Shown: piece by piece, positions 28,901 to 36,672 of the stretch
How positions within the stretch are numbered: position 1 is the first letter of the stretch
Layout: every line of letters starts with the position of its first letter
Source of the DNA: SIAF01 sp046152955
Lineage (GTDB): Bacteria; Planctomycetota; Planctomycetia; Planctomycetales; Planctomycetaceae
Assembly (NCBI GenBank): GCA_046152955.1
Contig: JBJXGA010000261.1
Coordinates: 1 to 49,297 of the forward strand
Length of the DNA: 49,297 bases
Reading direction: 5' to 3'
The notes under the pieces: generated by a model
What the model saw: only the letters and a program-made list of their open reading frames with translations
What the model was told of the DNA's origin: nothing
Databases searched by the model: none
Translations under genes and position numbers: made by a program

Positions 28901-29474
28901 TCTCAAACGGCTCGAAGCCGAGATGGTCCGCGACACGGTTCTCTACGTGGCGGGGGAATTGGATCCGACGCCAGGGGGGGCCGAGCTGGACCAGGCGCTG
29001 GGCTTGACCTCGCGGCGTCGCAGCCTGTACTTCGCACATCACGGCGAAGCGGGAATGCAGTTTTTGGAACTGTTCGATGCTCCAAGCACGCTGGATTGCT
29101 ATCAGCGAACCGCTTCGATCCTGCCGCAACAGGCGCTGGCGCTTTCCAACAGCGAGCTGACACGACTGCAGGCGCGCCGCCTGGCGTCGAAATTGACGCA
29201 GGAACAGCCGGCCCAGTTCGATAACCTCCAGGCCGATCGATGGTTCGTGGTCGCCGCTTTCGAGCAGGTGTTGTCTCGCCCCCCGGACCCGATGGAGCTG
29301 ACTGCTTCGCTGGAATTCCTCTCGCGGCAACGGGCCTTGTACGCCGAGGGGGCGGGAACGGCGGGGCCGACCGCCGCAGCACCCGAGGCCGCCCCCCCTG
29401 CCCCGGTCGATCGCAGTCGCGAAAGCCTAATTCAGGCGCTCCTCAATCACAACGACTTCCTGACGATTCGATAA
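25929..29474 (+). CDS. large PSCyt1/DUF1549/DUF1553 surface cytochrome-like protein
   Basis: From the ATG at 25929 this is 1181 residues, with signal helix AIAAALLGLLLLCRVAAAAEP. In order: a PSCyt1 haem motif CFACHG (56-61) with a following MPPEGEPL; a DUF1549 domain (NPIDAFIAQEQ...LLRRVYFDLIGLPPARDEL...YGERWGRHWMDVWRYSDW) with a second CSLCHDHKYD; a LamG/carbohydrate-binding-like insert (FTVRLFSDAHFNVQLALDV...); an Ala/Glu-rich coiled coil; and a DUF1553 domain (NPLAARVAVNHLWNWHLGRPLVETVSNFG...). It is longer than the partner type at 34393 because of the insert and coiled coil. These proteins are thought to be exported and act with DUF1501 proteins, the next gene here. ATG 25833 is an alternative start. 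Confidence 0.88.
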   Translation: MGGYPRTTTGRDNDRSIPLRAIAAALLGLLLLCRVAAAAEPVDYLREIKPILKARCFACHGALKQQSGLRLDAGTLIRQGGDSGAVVVPGKPDESLLLERVAAEGASERMPPEGEPLKPEQIEQLKAWISQGATSPEDEQPEPDPRRHWAFQPPVRPPVPQTADSTSRNPIDAFIAQEQSRARLGGQPPAEKQELLRRVYFDLIGLPPARDELHAFLADDSPDAYARLVDRLLESPQYGERWGRHWMDVWRYSDWYGRRIVPDVMNSYPLVWRWRDWIVRSLNADKGYDQMVVEMLAGDEIAPQDPETVVATGFIVRNWFKWNYDTWMRDQVEHTGKAFLGLWLQCSLCHDHKYDPISQHEYFQFRAVFEPLELRHDRIDTEADPGPFKKYIYGQSYGPITTGLVRVFDEKPQAQTRVYRGGDQRNIIEGLPLMPPGVPHFLSQQPLEIHRTPLPLETWYPGLRPSAQKEEREKRRSACAAAETVLAAAKTLHQEKLPVLQEAVTKAEANLAAAIAAETAAGSLSAPLDGTQSLLLDAATGRRVLVNALPGVPEITGEAELSFTVRLFSDAHFNVQLALDVTTGATGGWVGFEAGQILTYKPGGFEQVRAGTYDLSKGPVTLHVTLRLDVAQDQCLLTVEQSAMPLKLVDQLPAALNGWRGRRDGKQGLWIDARPGTVALIDALRFQPPTGEPWLAIDLEPEKYPLGRDVAGVQGWSVQGSSLPPATSRVVRSVPASAAARGAEQETLLAQRALEASLLAVHAAQAKQQAAQGELDAFEARLAAELSRHVTQSSDAEGLAQAAAAAERRATHLAAVAASAQSAWGLAQAEALPISDAKRGEMIDKAAAGDAAARMAASAAEAALQKTDATFSPLGPTYPRESTGRRTALAQWIVARQNPLAARVAVNHLWNWHLGRPLVETVSNFGRNGKPPTHPELLDWLAVEFMEQGWSQKHLHRLILNSDVYRQSSHAPTGHPGFQKDPDNRLLWRAHLKRLEAEMVRDTVLYVAGELDPTPGGAELDQALGLTSRRRSLYFAHHGEAGMQFLELFDAPSTLDCYQRTASILPQQALALSNSELTRLQARRLASKLTQEQPAQFDNLQADRWFVVAAFEQVLSRPPDPMELTASLEFLSRQRALYAEGAGTAGPTAAAPEAAPPAPVDRSRESLIQALLNHNDFLTIR

Positions 29475-29546
29475 CAACCTGACCTAATGTGGTCCGGCCA
29501 ATGGCCGGACGCAGACGATACCGATTGGTATGACCGGAGACGATTC

Positions 29547-31046
29547 ATGACTGCTGCTCAGACCGGGTGTGGATGCGGCCCGGCGGCCGATCGCCGCGGA
29601 TTCCTGGCCGACCTGGGCTTGGGATGTGCCGGTTTGGCGCTGGGAAACCTGCTGCTCCAGGATGGCATCGGGCGCGCGGCGGACCCGGAGCAGAACTGGT
29701 CTCCCCCCACGGGGCAGGCGCATGCGACCCCGCGGGCCAAGTCGGTGATCTGGGTGTTCCTCTCCGGCGGTGTCAGCCACATGGAGACGTTCGACCCCAA
29801 GCCGGCGCTGAATCAGCACGCGGGGAAGACGTTTGACGAGTCCGGCTATCCGAATCCGTTTCAATCGCCGTTCTACCTGGCGCGATCCCGTTCGGTGGTG
29901 GGGGACGATCGCCAGGTTCACAAAAAGATCTGGCCGATGCAGGTGGGTTTCGGCAAGCATGGCGCCGCGGGGATCGAAGTCAGCGACTGGCATCCGCACC
30001 TGGCGGCCTGCGTGGACGAGCTGTGCATCGTGCGCTCGATGTGGACGACCGACAACGACCATGCGGCCGAGTTCCAGATGCACACCGGACGACACGCCCT
30101 GGACGAGCGACAGCCGGTGATTGGTTCCTGGGTTCACTACGGTCTGGCCTCGCAAAACGAAAGCCTTCCCAAATTCGTGTTCCTGGGAGAATTCAAGGAC
30201 ACACGGGTGCGGCAGAATTTTGACCCCTATTACCTGGGTCCGGCACATGGTGGGATTCAACTTTCGCTCGACCCCCAGGCGCCCCTCCCCTACGGAGTGC
30301 GGAGCAAAGACGTTTCGGCGCGCGAACAGCAGAATGAGTTTGATCTGGTCGGTCAGTTGAATCGGCTGGCGGCCCTCCGCTATCCGGAAGACGATCAACT
30401 GCGGGCGCGCATCCAAACCTACGAACTGGCCTATCGCATGCAGACTTCGGTTCCCGAGGCGCTCCGTCTGGAAGAGGAGACCCAGGAAACGCAGCAGTTG
30501 TACGGCATCGACAATCCCACCACCGCTGTGTATGGGCGGAGACTCTTGGCGGCGCGCCGCCTGGCGGAACGGGGAGTGCGGTATTCCCTGGTCTATCTCA
30601 GCGACTACGGAGAATGGGATTCGCACCAGAAGCTCAAGGAGAATCATGCCCGTTCGTGTGAGCGGGTCGATAAGCCGCTGGCGGGGCTAATCCGCGATCT
30701 GGGTCGCCGTGGCCTGATGGAAGACGTGGTCGTGGTGTGCTGTACCGAGTTCGGACGGACGCCGGCGGTGGAAGCGGGAGGGATGTTCAACGCCCCCGGA
30801 ACCGGCCGGGACCATCATCCGCACGGTTTCACGGTGTGGTTTGCCGGGGCGGGGTTGAAGCGGGGCTTCGTGCATGGCGCCACCGACGAACTGGGATTTC
30901 ACGCGGTGGAGCACCCGCACTACGTCACCGACATCCACGCCACGCTGCTGCACCTGTTGGGATTGGATCCCCGCCGTCTGGAGATTCCCGGCCGCAAACG
31001 GCTGGAGATTGACCACGGCCAGGTGATCCGGGAAATTCTTGCGTGA
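29547..31046 (+). CDS. DUF1501 protein paired with DUF1549/DUF1553 gene
   Basis: This is a 499-residue protein starting MTAAQTGCGCGPAADRRGFL with GGAGA upstream. The twin-residue basic motif and hydrophobic segment (DRRGFLADLGLGCAGLALGNLLL) form a Tat-like signal. Core motifs are VIWVFLSGGVSHMETFDPKPALN, LCIVRSMWTTDNDHAAEFQMHTG, LSDYGEWDSH, VVVCCTEFGRTPAVE and GRDHHPHGFTVWFAGAGLKRG. It follows the DUF1549/DUF1553 gene by 72 bases, the typical two-gene unit of planctomycetes. The in-frame ATG at 29487 would put 20 extra polar residues before the signal and was rejected. Confidence 0.92.
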   Translation: MTAAQTGCGCGPAADRRGFLADLGLGCAGLALGNLLLQDGIGRAADPEQNWSPPTGQAHATPRAKSVIWVFLSGGVSHMETFDPKPALNQHAGKTFDESGYPNPFQSPFYLARSRSVVGDDRQVHKKIWPMQVGFGKHGAAGIEVSDWHPHLAACVDELCIVRSMWTTDNDHAAEFQMHTGRHALDERQPVIGSWVHYGLASQNESLPKFVFLGEFKDTRVRQNFDPYYLGPAHGGIQLSLDPQAPLPYGVRSKDVSAREQQNEFDLVGQLNRLAALRYPEDDQLRARIQTYELAYRMQTSVPEALRLEEETQETQQLYGIDNPTTAVYGRRLLAARRLAERGVRYSLVYLSDYGEWDSHQKLKENHARSCERVDKPLAGLIRDLGRRGLMEDVVVVCCTEFGRTPAVEAGGMFNAPGTGRDHHPHGFTVWFAGAGLKRGFVHGATDELGFHAVEHPHYVTDIHATLLHLLGLDPRRLEIPGRKRLEIDHGQVIREILA

Positions 31047-31064
31047 AGTCTCCGAATTTGCACA

Positions 31065-31094
31065 TTGAACCCATTCGTTTCCGCACGGTACAAT
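31065..31094 (+). promoter_or_regulatory. promoter of Uma2 copy A
   Basis: TTGAAC (31065-31070), an 18-base spacer and TACAAT (31089-31094), 61 bases before the start codon. The same arrangement recurs ahead of copy B. Confidence 0.6.
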
Positions 31095-31154
31095 GCCGAG
31101 CAAGGGCGATTTGATCAACAGTGCAGATCGTCTCACTCCAGTGGAGCGCGTCGG

Positions 31155-32066
31155 ATGAGTTCGCAGTTGGAACTGCCGGAAATCGAGTATCCTGAATCGG
31201 ATGGCAAACCGATGGGTGAGACCGACGTGCATCGCGGCTGGATGAACCGCGTCATCGACCTCCTGAAGTATCGCTATCAAAAACAGCGGGTCTACGTCAC
31301 CGGCAATCTACTGCTGTACTACGAACGGGGCAATGCCAAGCGATTTGTCTCGCCCGATGTGTTCGTGGTGAAAGAGTGCGATCCGAGCGAGCGGCGGGTA
31401 TTCAAGATCTGGGAAGAAGGAGTCACGCCGCAGGTGGTATTCGAGGTCACTTCGCTGGGAACGCGACAGGAAGACTTGAAGTCGAAGCACCAGCTTTACC
31501 AGAGTTTGGGAGTCGAGGAGTATTTTCTGTACGACCCCACGGGAGAATACCTGAAACCCCCGCTGCGCGGGTATCGACTGAACGGCGGAGTCTATCGTCC
31601 TCTGAAAGGGGACGCGGCAGGGGAACTGGCCTGCGAACAACTGGACATCCGGCTGCGGGTCGAGGATGGCCAATTGGTCCTGCGCGACGGCCAGACCGGA
31701 GCGGAGCTGTTGACGCGCTACGAAGCCGCGGAAGCGGCACGGGAGGTGGCCGAGGGGGTGAGACTGGCCGCCGAGGCGGCTCGCCAAGTGGAACACGAAG
31801 CCCGGCTTGCCGAACAACAAGCGAGAACCAAGGCCGAGGCGGCGCTCAAATCGGAGGCATCAGCACGCTTGGCGACGGATGCGGCGCGTCTGGAAGCTGA
31901 GGCAGCGCGCTTGGCGGCTGAAGCGGCGCGCGTGGAGGAAGAGTCAAGACGCCTGGAGGAGCAGACGACACGATTGGCTGCCGAAGCGCGGAACCGAGAA
32001 CTCGAAGCCGAGTTGGCGCGGCTGCGGGAGCAACTGCGGGCTTCAACAAATGACGCCTCAGGTTGA
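31155..32066 (+). CDS. Uma2-type restriction-endonuclease-like protein, copy A
   Basis: This is a 303-residue protein. Residues 1-190 form the Uma2 (DUF820) PD-(D/E)xK nuclease-like domain, with SPDVFVV (Asp68) and VVFEVTS (Glu97) as the probable metal-binding residues, and YFLYDPTGEYL after them. Residues 200-300 form an uninterrupted Ala/Glu/Arg-rich coiled coil of repeated AARLEAEAARLAAEAAR type. Uma2 genes are numerous in cyanobacteria and planctomycetes; their biological role is not established. The ATG at 31155 agrees with the start in copy B, and a promoter lies 61 bases upstream. It is 88% or so alike to copy B over the nuclease domain by eye. Confidence 0.9.
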   Translation: MSSQLELPEIEYPESDGKPMGETDVHRGWMNRVIDLLKYRYQKQRVYVTGNLLLYYERGNAKRFVSPDVFVVKECDPSERRVFKIWEEGVTPQVVFEVTSLGTRQEDLKSKHQLYQSLGVEEYFLYDPTGEYLKPPLRGYRLNGGVYRPLKGDAAGELACEQLDIRLRVEDGQLVLRDGQTGAELLTRYEAAEAAREVAEGVRLAAEAARQVEHEARLAEQQARTKAEAALKSEASARLATDAARLEAEAARLAAEAARVEEESRRLEEQTTRLAAEARNRELEAELARLREQLRASTNDASG

Positions 32067-32148
32067 GCCGTGGCGAACGGGACGTTTTCATCGGAGCGTC
32101 TTCAAGCAACATTTTCACTGGCAACTGGAGCATCGCCCCTCAACTCAA

Positions 32149-32272
32149 CTCCTGAATCGGTCGGCCCCTCGCCGACGATGCTCCTCGGGCGGCCTGAGAA
32201 ATCGTCGTAGTGGGTGTCGAGCGGGATGCCCAGCGTGTGGTAGATCGTCGCCAGCAGGTCCAGCGGAGAATT
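32149..32272 (-). pseudogene. DUF1501 3'-end fragment between the Uma2 copies
   Basis: The minus-strand translation contains SPLDLLATIYHTLGIPLDTH, then YDDFSGRPRSIVG. This is nearly identical to the C-terminus of the intact DUF1501 protein at 33045-34370 (TPLDLLATIYHTLGIPLDTH, then YDDSSGRPTSIVG). No start codon or upstream domain remains. It is a by-product of the tandem duplication. Confidence 0.9.
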
Positions 32273-32300
32273 GATCCCACGCGTTCCCGAAGGGTACAAT
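32271..32300 (+). promoter_or_regulatory. promoter of Uma2 copy B
   Basis: TTGATC (32271-32276), an 18-base spacer and TACAAT (32295-32300), 61 bases before the start codon of copy B, the same spacing as in copy A. The -35 sits at the duplication junction, so it was formed or replaced there. Confidence 0.6.
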
Positions 32301-32360
32301 GCGGAGTATGGACGATATGATCAAAAGTGCAGATCGTCTCAATTCAGTGGAGCGCGTCGG

Positions 32361-33038
32361 ATGAGTTCGCAGTTGGAACTGCCGGAAATCGAGTATCCTG
32401 AATCGGATGGCCAACCGATGGGTGAAACCGACGTGCATCGCGGCTGGATGTATCGCGTCATCGACATCCTGCAATATCGCTATCGGAACCAGCGGGTCTA
32501 CGTCACCGGCAATCTGCTGCTGTACTACGAACGGGGCAATGCTAAGCGATTTGTCTCGCCCGATGTGTTCGTGGTGAAAGAGTGCGATCCGAGCGAGCGG
32601 CGGGTATTCAAAATCTGGGAAGAAGGAGTCACGCCGCAGGTGGTGTTCGAGGTCACTTCGCTGGGAACGCGACAGGAAGACTTGAAGTCGAAGCACCAGC
32701 TTTACCAGAGTTTGGGAGTCGAGGAGTATTTTCTGTACGACCCCACGGGAGAATACCTGGAACCGCCGCTGCGCGGGTATCGGCTGAACGGCGGCGTCTA
32801 TCGTCCTCTGAAAGGGAACGCGGCAGGGGAACTGGCCTGCGAACAACTGGACCTCCGGCTGCGAGTCGAGGATGGCCAATTGGTTCTGCGCGACGGCCCA
32901 TCCGGAGTGGAACTGTTGACGCGCTGCAAAGCGGCCGAAGCAGCACAGGAAGCGGCTGAAATGCGGAACCGAGAACTCGAAGCCGAGTTGGCCCGTCTTC
33001 GTTCGAGCCCGACGGCAAAATCATCCAAGCCCCAGTAG
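32361..33038 (+). CDS. Uma2-type restriction-endonuclease-like protein, copy B
   Basis: This is a 225-residue paralogue of the 31155 gene. The nuclease-like domain keeps SPDVFVV and VVFEVTS and is nearly identical throughout (differences such as MYRVIDILQYRYRNQ for MNRVIDLLKYRYQKQ). After the domain it moves directly to a short tail (NRELEAELARLRSS), lacking the long coiled coil of copy A. Its stop is 6 bases from the convergent DUF1501 stop codon. The two copies may form hetero-oligomers or be redundant; nothing in the sequence decides this. Confidence 0.9.
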   Translation: MSSQLELPEIEYPESDGQPMGETDVHRGWMYRVIDILQYRYRNQRVYVTGNLLLYYERGNAKRFVSPDVFVVKECDPSERRVFKIWEEGVTPQVVFEVTSLGTRQEDLKSKHQLYQSLGVEEYFLYDPTGEYLEPPLRGYRLNGGVYRPLKGNAAGELACEQLDLRLRVEDGQLVLRDGPSGVELLTRCKAAEAAQEAAEMRNRELEAELARLRSSPTAKSSKPQ

Positions 33039-33044
33039 CGCAGT

Positions 33045-34370
33045 TCAGCCCAGCTCCTGAATCGGCTTTCCCCCGCCGACGATGCTCGTCGGGCGGCCTG
33101 AAGAATCGTCGTAGTGGGTGTCGAGCGGGATGCCCAGCGTGTGGTAGATCGTCGCCAACAGGTCGAGCGGGGTCACGAGTCGCTCGCGGACTCCTCCGCC
33201 CTGTTTTTCGCTGGCCCCCACCACGCGCCCCCCGGCCAGTCCCCCCCCGGCCAGCATCACTGAAAAGCAATCGGACCAATGGTCCCGTCCGGCGTGGCCA
33301 TTGATTCGTGGCGTGCGACCGAATTCTCCGACGCAGTAAACGAGTACGTCCCCCAAGAGGCCCCGCGCGTCGAGGTCTTCCACGAGCGCGGCGATCGCCC
33401 GATCGAGCGGGGGGAGGTGTTCGTCGAGTCCTTTGACGATGTCGTTGTGATGGTCCCAGTTGCCGGTGTTGATGTTCACGCACCGGGCCCCCGCCTCGAT
33501 CAGTCGCCGCGCCAATAGCGCGCTTTGACCGTAGCGGTGCCGACCGTATTGGTCGCGGAGGCGGGGATCCTCGCGGCTGATGTCAAACGCGTCGCGGACC
33601 CGATCGCCGGTGACCATCTCGAGCGCCTGGCTCTTGAAGGTGTCCAATCCCTGCATGACGCCGCTGTCGTCCAGATCGCGGCGGAGCGTATCGAAAGCCC
33701 CCAAGAGCCGCCGCCGCGAACCGACATTTTGCACCGTCAAGCCAGCGGGAAGGGACAGGTTGGGAACTTTGAAGTCGGCGGCGTTGGGGTCGGCCCCCAC
33801 TTCGAATGGATTGTACGCCTTGCCCAGATAGACCGCTCCCTGGTAGCCGAACGCTTCCGCCTTGGGGATCGACACGTAGGCCGGCATCTGCGGGGCGCGG
33901 GCTCCCTGGGCGCAGGCGATCACCGAACCCAGCGACGGCTTTTGTGCCGCGTTGCGGGCGAGCGTCGGTCCGAAGTAACCCGTCTGCATCCAATGCGCCA
34001 AGGGGGCGTGGATGCCGTTCTCATGATGGACCGACCGGACCAGCGACAGCCGATCCATGACGCGCGCCTGGCACGGCAACCGTTCTCCCAGGAGAATGCC
34101 GGGAGCGGTGGAAGCGATCGGCTGATACGCGCCGCGGTATTCCGCCGGCGCGTCAGGTTTCAGATCATACGTATCCTGCTGACTTAGGCCCCCGTCGGTC
34201 CAGAACACGATCAGCGACTTCTGGCCGGTCGCCGGGGCGGCTTCTCCCCGCGCCTCCAGGCGCAACAGATCAGCCAGCCCCAGTCCCAGTACGGGAGCGC
34301 CGATCTGCAGTAGTTGTCGACGACTGACCCCGTCGCATCGTCGAAAACCTTCGCCGCACATAGAAAGCAT
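33045..34370 (-). CDS. DUF1501 protein, third gene of a PPC/DUF1549/DUF1501 operon
   Basis: This is a 441-residue protein starting MLSMCGEGFRRCDGVSRRQL, with a Tat-like segment (SRRQLLQIGAPVLGLGLADLL). Motifs are LIVFWTDGGLSQQDTYDLKPD, RLSLVRSVHHENGIHAPLAH, NTGNWDHHNDIV, VYCVGEFGRTPRING and GRDHWSDCFSVMLAGGGLAGG. The C-terminal 40 codons are duplicated at 32149-32272. It starts 22 bases after the DUF1549/DUF1553 gene, so the two are surely cotranscribed. An upstream in-frame ATG (34415) overlapping that gene was rejected. Confidence 0.92.
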   Translation of the reverse strand: MLSMCGEGFRRCDGVSRRQLLQIGAPVLGLGLADLLRLEARGEAAPATGQKSLIVFWTDGGLSQQDTYDLKPDAPAEYRGAYQPIASTAPGILLGERLPCQARVMDRLSLVRSVHHENGIHAPLAHWMQTGYFGPTLARNAAQKPSLGSVIACAQGARAPQMPAYVSIPKAEAFGYQGAVYLGKAYNPFEVGADPNAADFKVPNLSLPAGLTVQNVGSRRRLLGAFDTLRRDLDDSGVMQGLDTFKSQALEMVTGDRVRDAFDISREDPRLRDQYGRHRYGQSALLARRLIEAGARCVNINTGNWDHHNDIVKGLDEHLPPLDRAIAALVEDLDARGLLGDVLVYCVGEFGRTPRINGHAGRDHWSDCFSVMLAGGGLAGGRVVGASEKQGGGVRERLVTPLDLLATIYHTLGIPLDTHYDDSSGRPTSIVGGGKPIQELG

Positions 34371-34392
34371 GATGACTTCTCCGAACAATCGG

Positions 34393-36666
34393 TCAGTGGT
34401 TGAAGAGGAACTCATTGGTGGCCAGCAGTGACCAGATCAGCGACCGAAGCGCTTCCGACTGGTCCGGTTCCGATTGCAGAAAATCGACGGCGATTCGCAA
34501 TTCCTCGGCGCTGGGCCCGCGCGCCAGGACGCGGACAAACGCCGCTTCCACCCGCTCGGCGAGGGGCCGCGCGCTGGCGGCAATGCGCCGGGCGTAGCCC
34601 GTTTCATCAGTCAGTTTGCGATGCACCTCAGTCGAGTTGACCAGTTCCAGCGCTTGCGACAGCGACGGAGCGTCGACCCGTTCGCATTCGCAGGCGGACA
34701 TTCGCGCCGGTCGGCCGAAGACATCCAAAAAGTGGGCCGCGACGTTTTCATCCGGCAAATCAATCGCGCGGGTTCCCAAAGGGAGCTTGCCTGGGCCACC
34801 GGAAAACGGGGTCGGCGATTCGAGTACCTGGCTGATGCCATCCAGCAGCACTTCGGCAGAGAGTCGCCGCGGGTAATACCGCGCAAAGGTCTGTGTATCC
34901 CCCGCGTTCCACGCGTTGGGCGTCGAGTCCAGACTGTAGGCGTCGCTGTTGCAAATCGTGCGGACCAGGTGCTTGACGTCGAAGCCGTGGGCGACGAAAT
35001 CGCGGGCCAGCTCGTCCAGTAATTCGGGATGCGAAGGGGGATTGGTGCTGCGGGCGTCATCGATGGGATGAATGATCCCGCGGCCGAAGAAATGAGCCCA
35101 CATCCGGTTGACCATCGTCCGGGAGAGGGACGGATTTTCCGGAGCGGTCATCCAGTCCGCCAAGCTTCGCCGCGGATCGTCAAACCGCCCCAACGAAAAC
35201 GGCGCTTCCCCCAGCGCGCGGGGAGATATCGGTTCTCCTGTGCGCGGATGCGCGATCTCTCCCGCTTCCTTGAGGAAAATGACCTCGTCGGTCGGAACTT
35301 CGGCGTCGGCAAAGCCCCCTTTGCGCCCCACGCGGGCGAACACCGCGGCCAGTCCGAAATAGTCCGCCTGGCTCCAGCGCTCCGAGGGATGGTGGTGGCA
35401 CTGGGCGCATTGAATGCGGACTCCCAGAAACGCCTGCGCCACCGATTCGACGTACTCTTGCGGTTTTCGGACCGTGCGGTACCAGATCGTTGGCGGGTTT
35501 TCGCTCTGGCTGCCGGTGGCGGTCAGAATCTCGGTGACGAACTGGTCGTAGGGCTTGTTGGCAGCGATCGAATCACGAATCCATCCGGCGAACAGCGTCG
35601 TTCCCGCCCGTTGTTTGCTGGTCGAATAACCAGCGCCCCGATTTTGCAGGATGTCGGCCCATTTGAGCGCGAAGTAGCTGGCATATTCCGGACGCTCCAG
35701 GAGCCGATCGATCAGCCGCGCGCGCTTGTCGGGACGGCGGTCGTCGCGATACTGCTGGATTTCGTCGGGGGTGGGAAGCGTTCCGCAGATGTCCAGCGAC
35801 GCGCGGCGGAGGAACGCCTCGTCCGAGACGGGGGCCGCGGGAGCGATCGACAGCCGGCGCCATTGCTGCAACAGCCTGTGGTCGATGAGCGAATTCGCCA
35901 GCCGGGGCTCCAGGGCATCCAGCCGCGCGGAAATGGCGGCTGCCGTCGATGGATCGGAAGTGAAGGGAACCGCCACGTGAAATGTGTCGATCTGGTCGCC
36001 GAACCGCGCCATGACGGCACACAATCCCGGACGCGTGCCGGTCTGAACCAGTCCATCGGCGTCGGGGCTGGCAATCTGGGGCTCGTTGGATTGATAGACT
36101 GCCTGCCGCGTGACGTCGCGCGTGGTTCCGTTGGAGTAATACGCCGTCACCAGAAGCTGCAGACGGGATCCGGTCTGGAGAATTCGAGTGGAGGGAGAGA
36201 GTTCAATGCGCTCCAGCCGCGGATCGTCGTCGCGGGGCGGCGGGGCGCCGTCGGCAATCCAATCGCGGAGGAGGCGGTAATCGTCACTGTTGGTTTCCAG
36301 ACGCCGCCCCCCGCCATGCGGCGTTCTCGCGGTTCCCTTTCGGAGCAGCAGACTGTCATCGGGGTCGGATACGGAAATCCTCCGGCCGCGCGACTCCTGG
36401 ACAAGCGTATGGAAGTCAAACGCCGGTTCGAACCCGAGGAGCGACAACGAGAAACCATTCTGTCCCGTCGCTTTGCCATGACACCCGCCGCTGTTGCAGC
36501 CCAGCCGCGTCAGCAGCGGCACGACGTCGGTGGCAAACCGCACCTGGTCGGCGACTGGACGGTCGTCCGCGGCAATACCCGCTCGGCCCAGCGACAGCAA
36601 CAGCAGTGCTGCCCCCCAGGGAGCGATCCAGGACGAGCATCGGTGGCAACGAATCGCGCGCGGCAT
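34393..36666 (-). CDS. DUF1549/DUF1553 protein with haem-like motifs
   Basis: This is a 757-residue protein. The signal sequence (APWGAALLLLSLGRAGIAAD) is followed by an unusual haem-like motif CNSGGCHG (CxxxCH spacing), a Big2-like Ig domain (LSPSTRILQTGSRLQLLVTAYYSNGTTRDVT), the DUF1549 domain (DEAFLRRASLDICGTLPTPDEI...FALKWADILQNRG) with CAQCHHHPSERW, and a DUF1553 domain (NPSLSRTMVNRMWAHFFGRGIIHPIDDARSTNPPSHPELLDELA). Unlike the 25929 protein it has no LamG insert or coiled coil. It lies 6 bases after the PPC-domain gene and 22 bases before the DUF1501 gene, in one operon. The function of the family is unknown; export and haem binding are inferred. Confidence 0.9.
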   Translation of the reverse strand: MPRAIRCHRCSSWIAPWGAALLLLSLGRAGIAADDRPVADQVRFATDVVPLLTRLGCNSGGCHGKATGQNGFSLSLLGFEPAFDFHTLVQESRGRRISVSDPDDSLLLRKGTARTPHGGGRRLETNSDDYRLLRDWIADGAPPPRDDDPRLERIELSPSTRILQTGSRLQLLVTAYYSNGTTRDVTRQAVYQSNEPQIASPDADGLVQTGTRPGLCAVMARFGDQIDTFHVAVPFTSDPSTAAAISARLDALEPRLANSLIDHRLLQQWRRLSIAPAAPVSDEAFLRRASLDICGTLPTPDEIQQYRDDRRPDKRARLIDRLLERPEYASYFALKWADILQNRGAGYSTSKQRAGTTLFAGWIRDSIAANKPYDQFVTEILTATGSQSENPPTIWYRTVRKPQEYVESVAQAFLGVRIQCAQCHHHPSERWSQADYFGLAAVFARVGRKGGFADAEVPTDEVIFLKEAGEIAHPRTGEPISPRALGEAPFSLGRFDDPRRSLADWMTAPENPSLSRTMVNRMWAHFFGRGIIHPIDDARSTNPPSHPELLDELARDFVAHGFDVKHLVRTICNSDAYSLDSTPNAWNAGDTQTFARYYPRRLSAEVLLDGISQVLESPTPFSGGPGKLPLGTRAIDLPDENVAAHFLDVFGRPARMSACECERVDAPSLSQALELVNSTEVHRKLTDETGYARRIAASARPLAERVEAAFVRVLARGPSAEELRIAVDFLQSEPDQSEALRSLIWSLLATNEFLFNH

Positions 36667-36672
36667 CGGTGG

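Larger units (their letters stand above)
31065..33170. repeat. tandem duplication of a Uma2 gene with the 3' end of a DUF1501 gene
   Basis: Unit A (about 31065-32276) and unit B (about 32271 to 33170) share the promoter, the leader (GTGCAGATCGTCTCA), the Uma2 gene, and, on the other strand, the last codons of a DUF1501 gene. Unit B ends inside the intact DUF1501 gene, while unit A keeps only about 40 codons of it. Unit A's Uma2 gene is longer by a 78-residue coiled coil. Confidence 0.85.
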
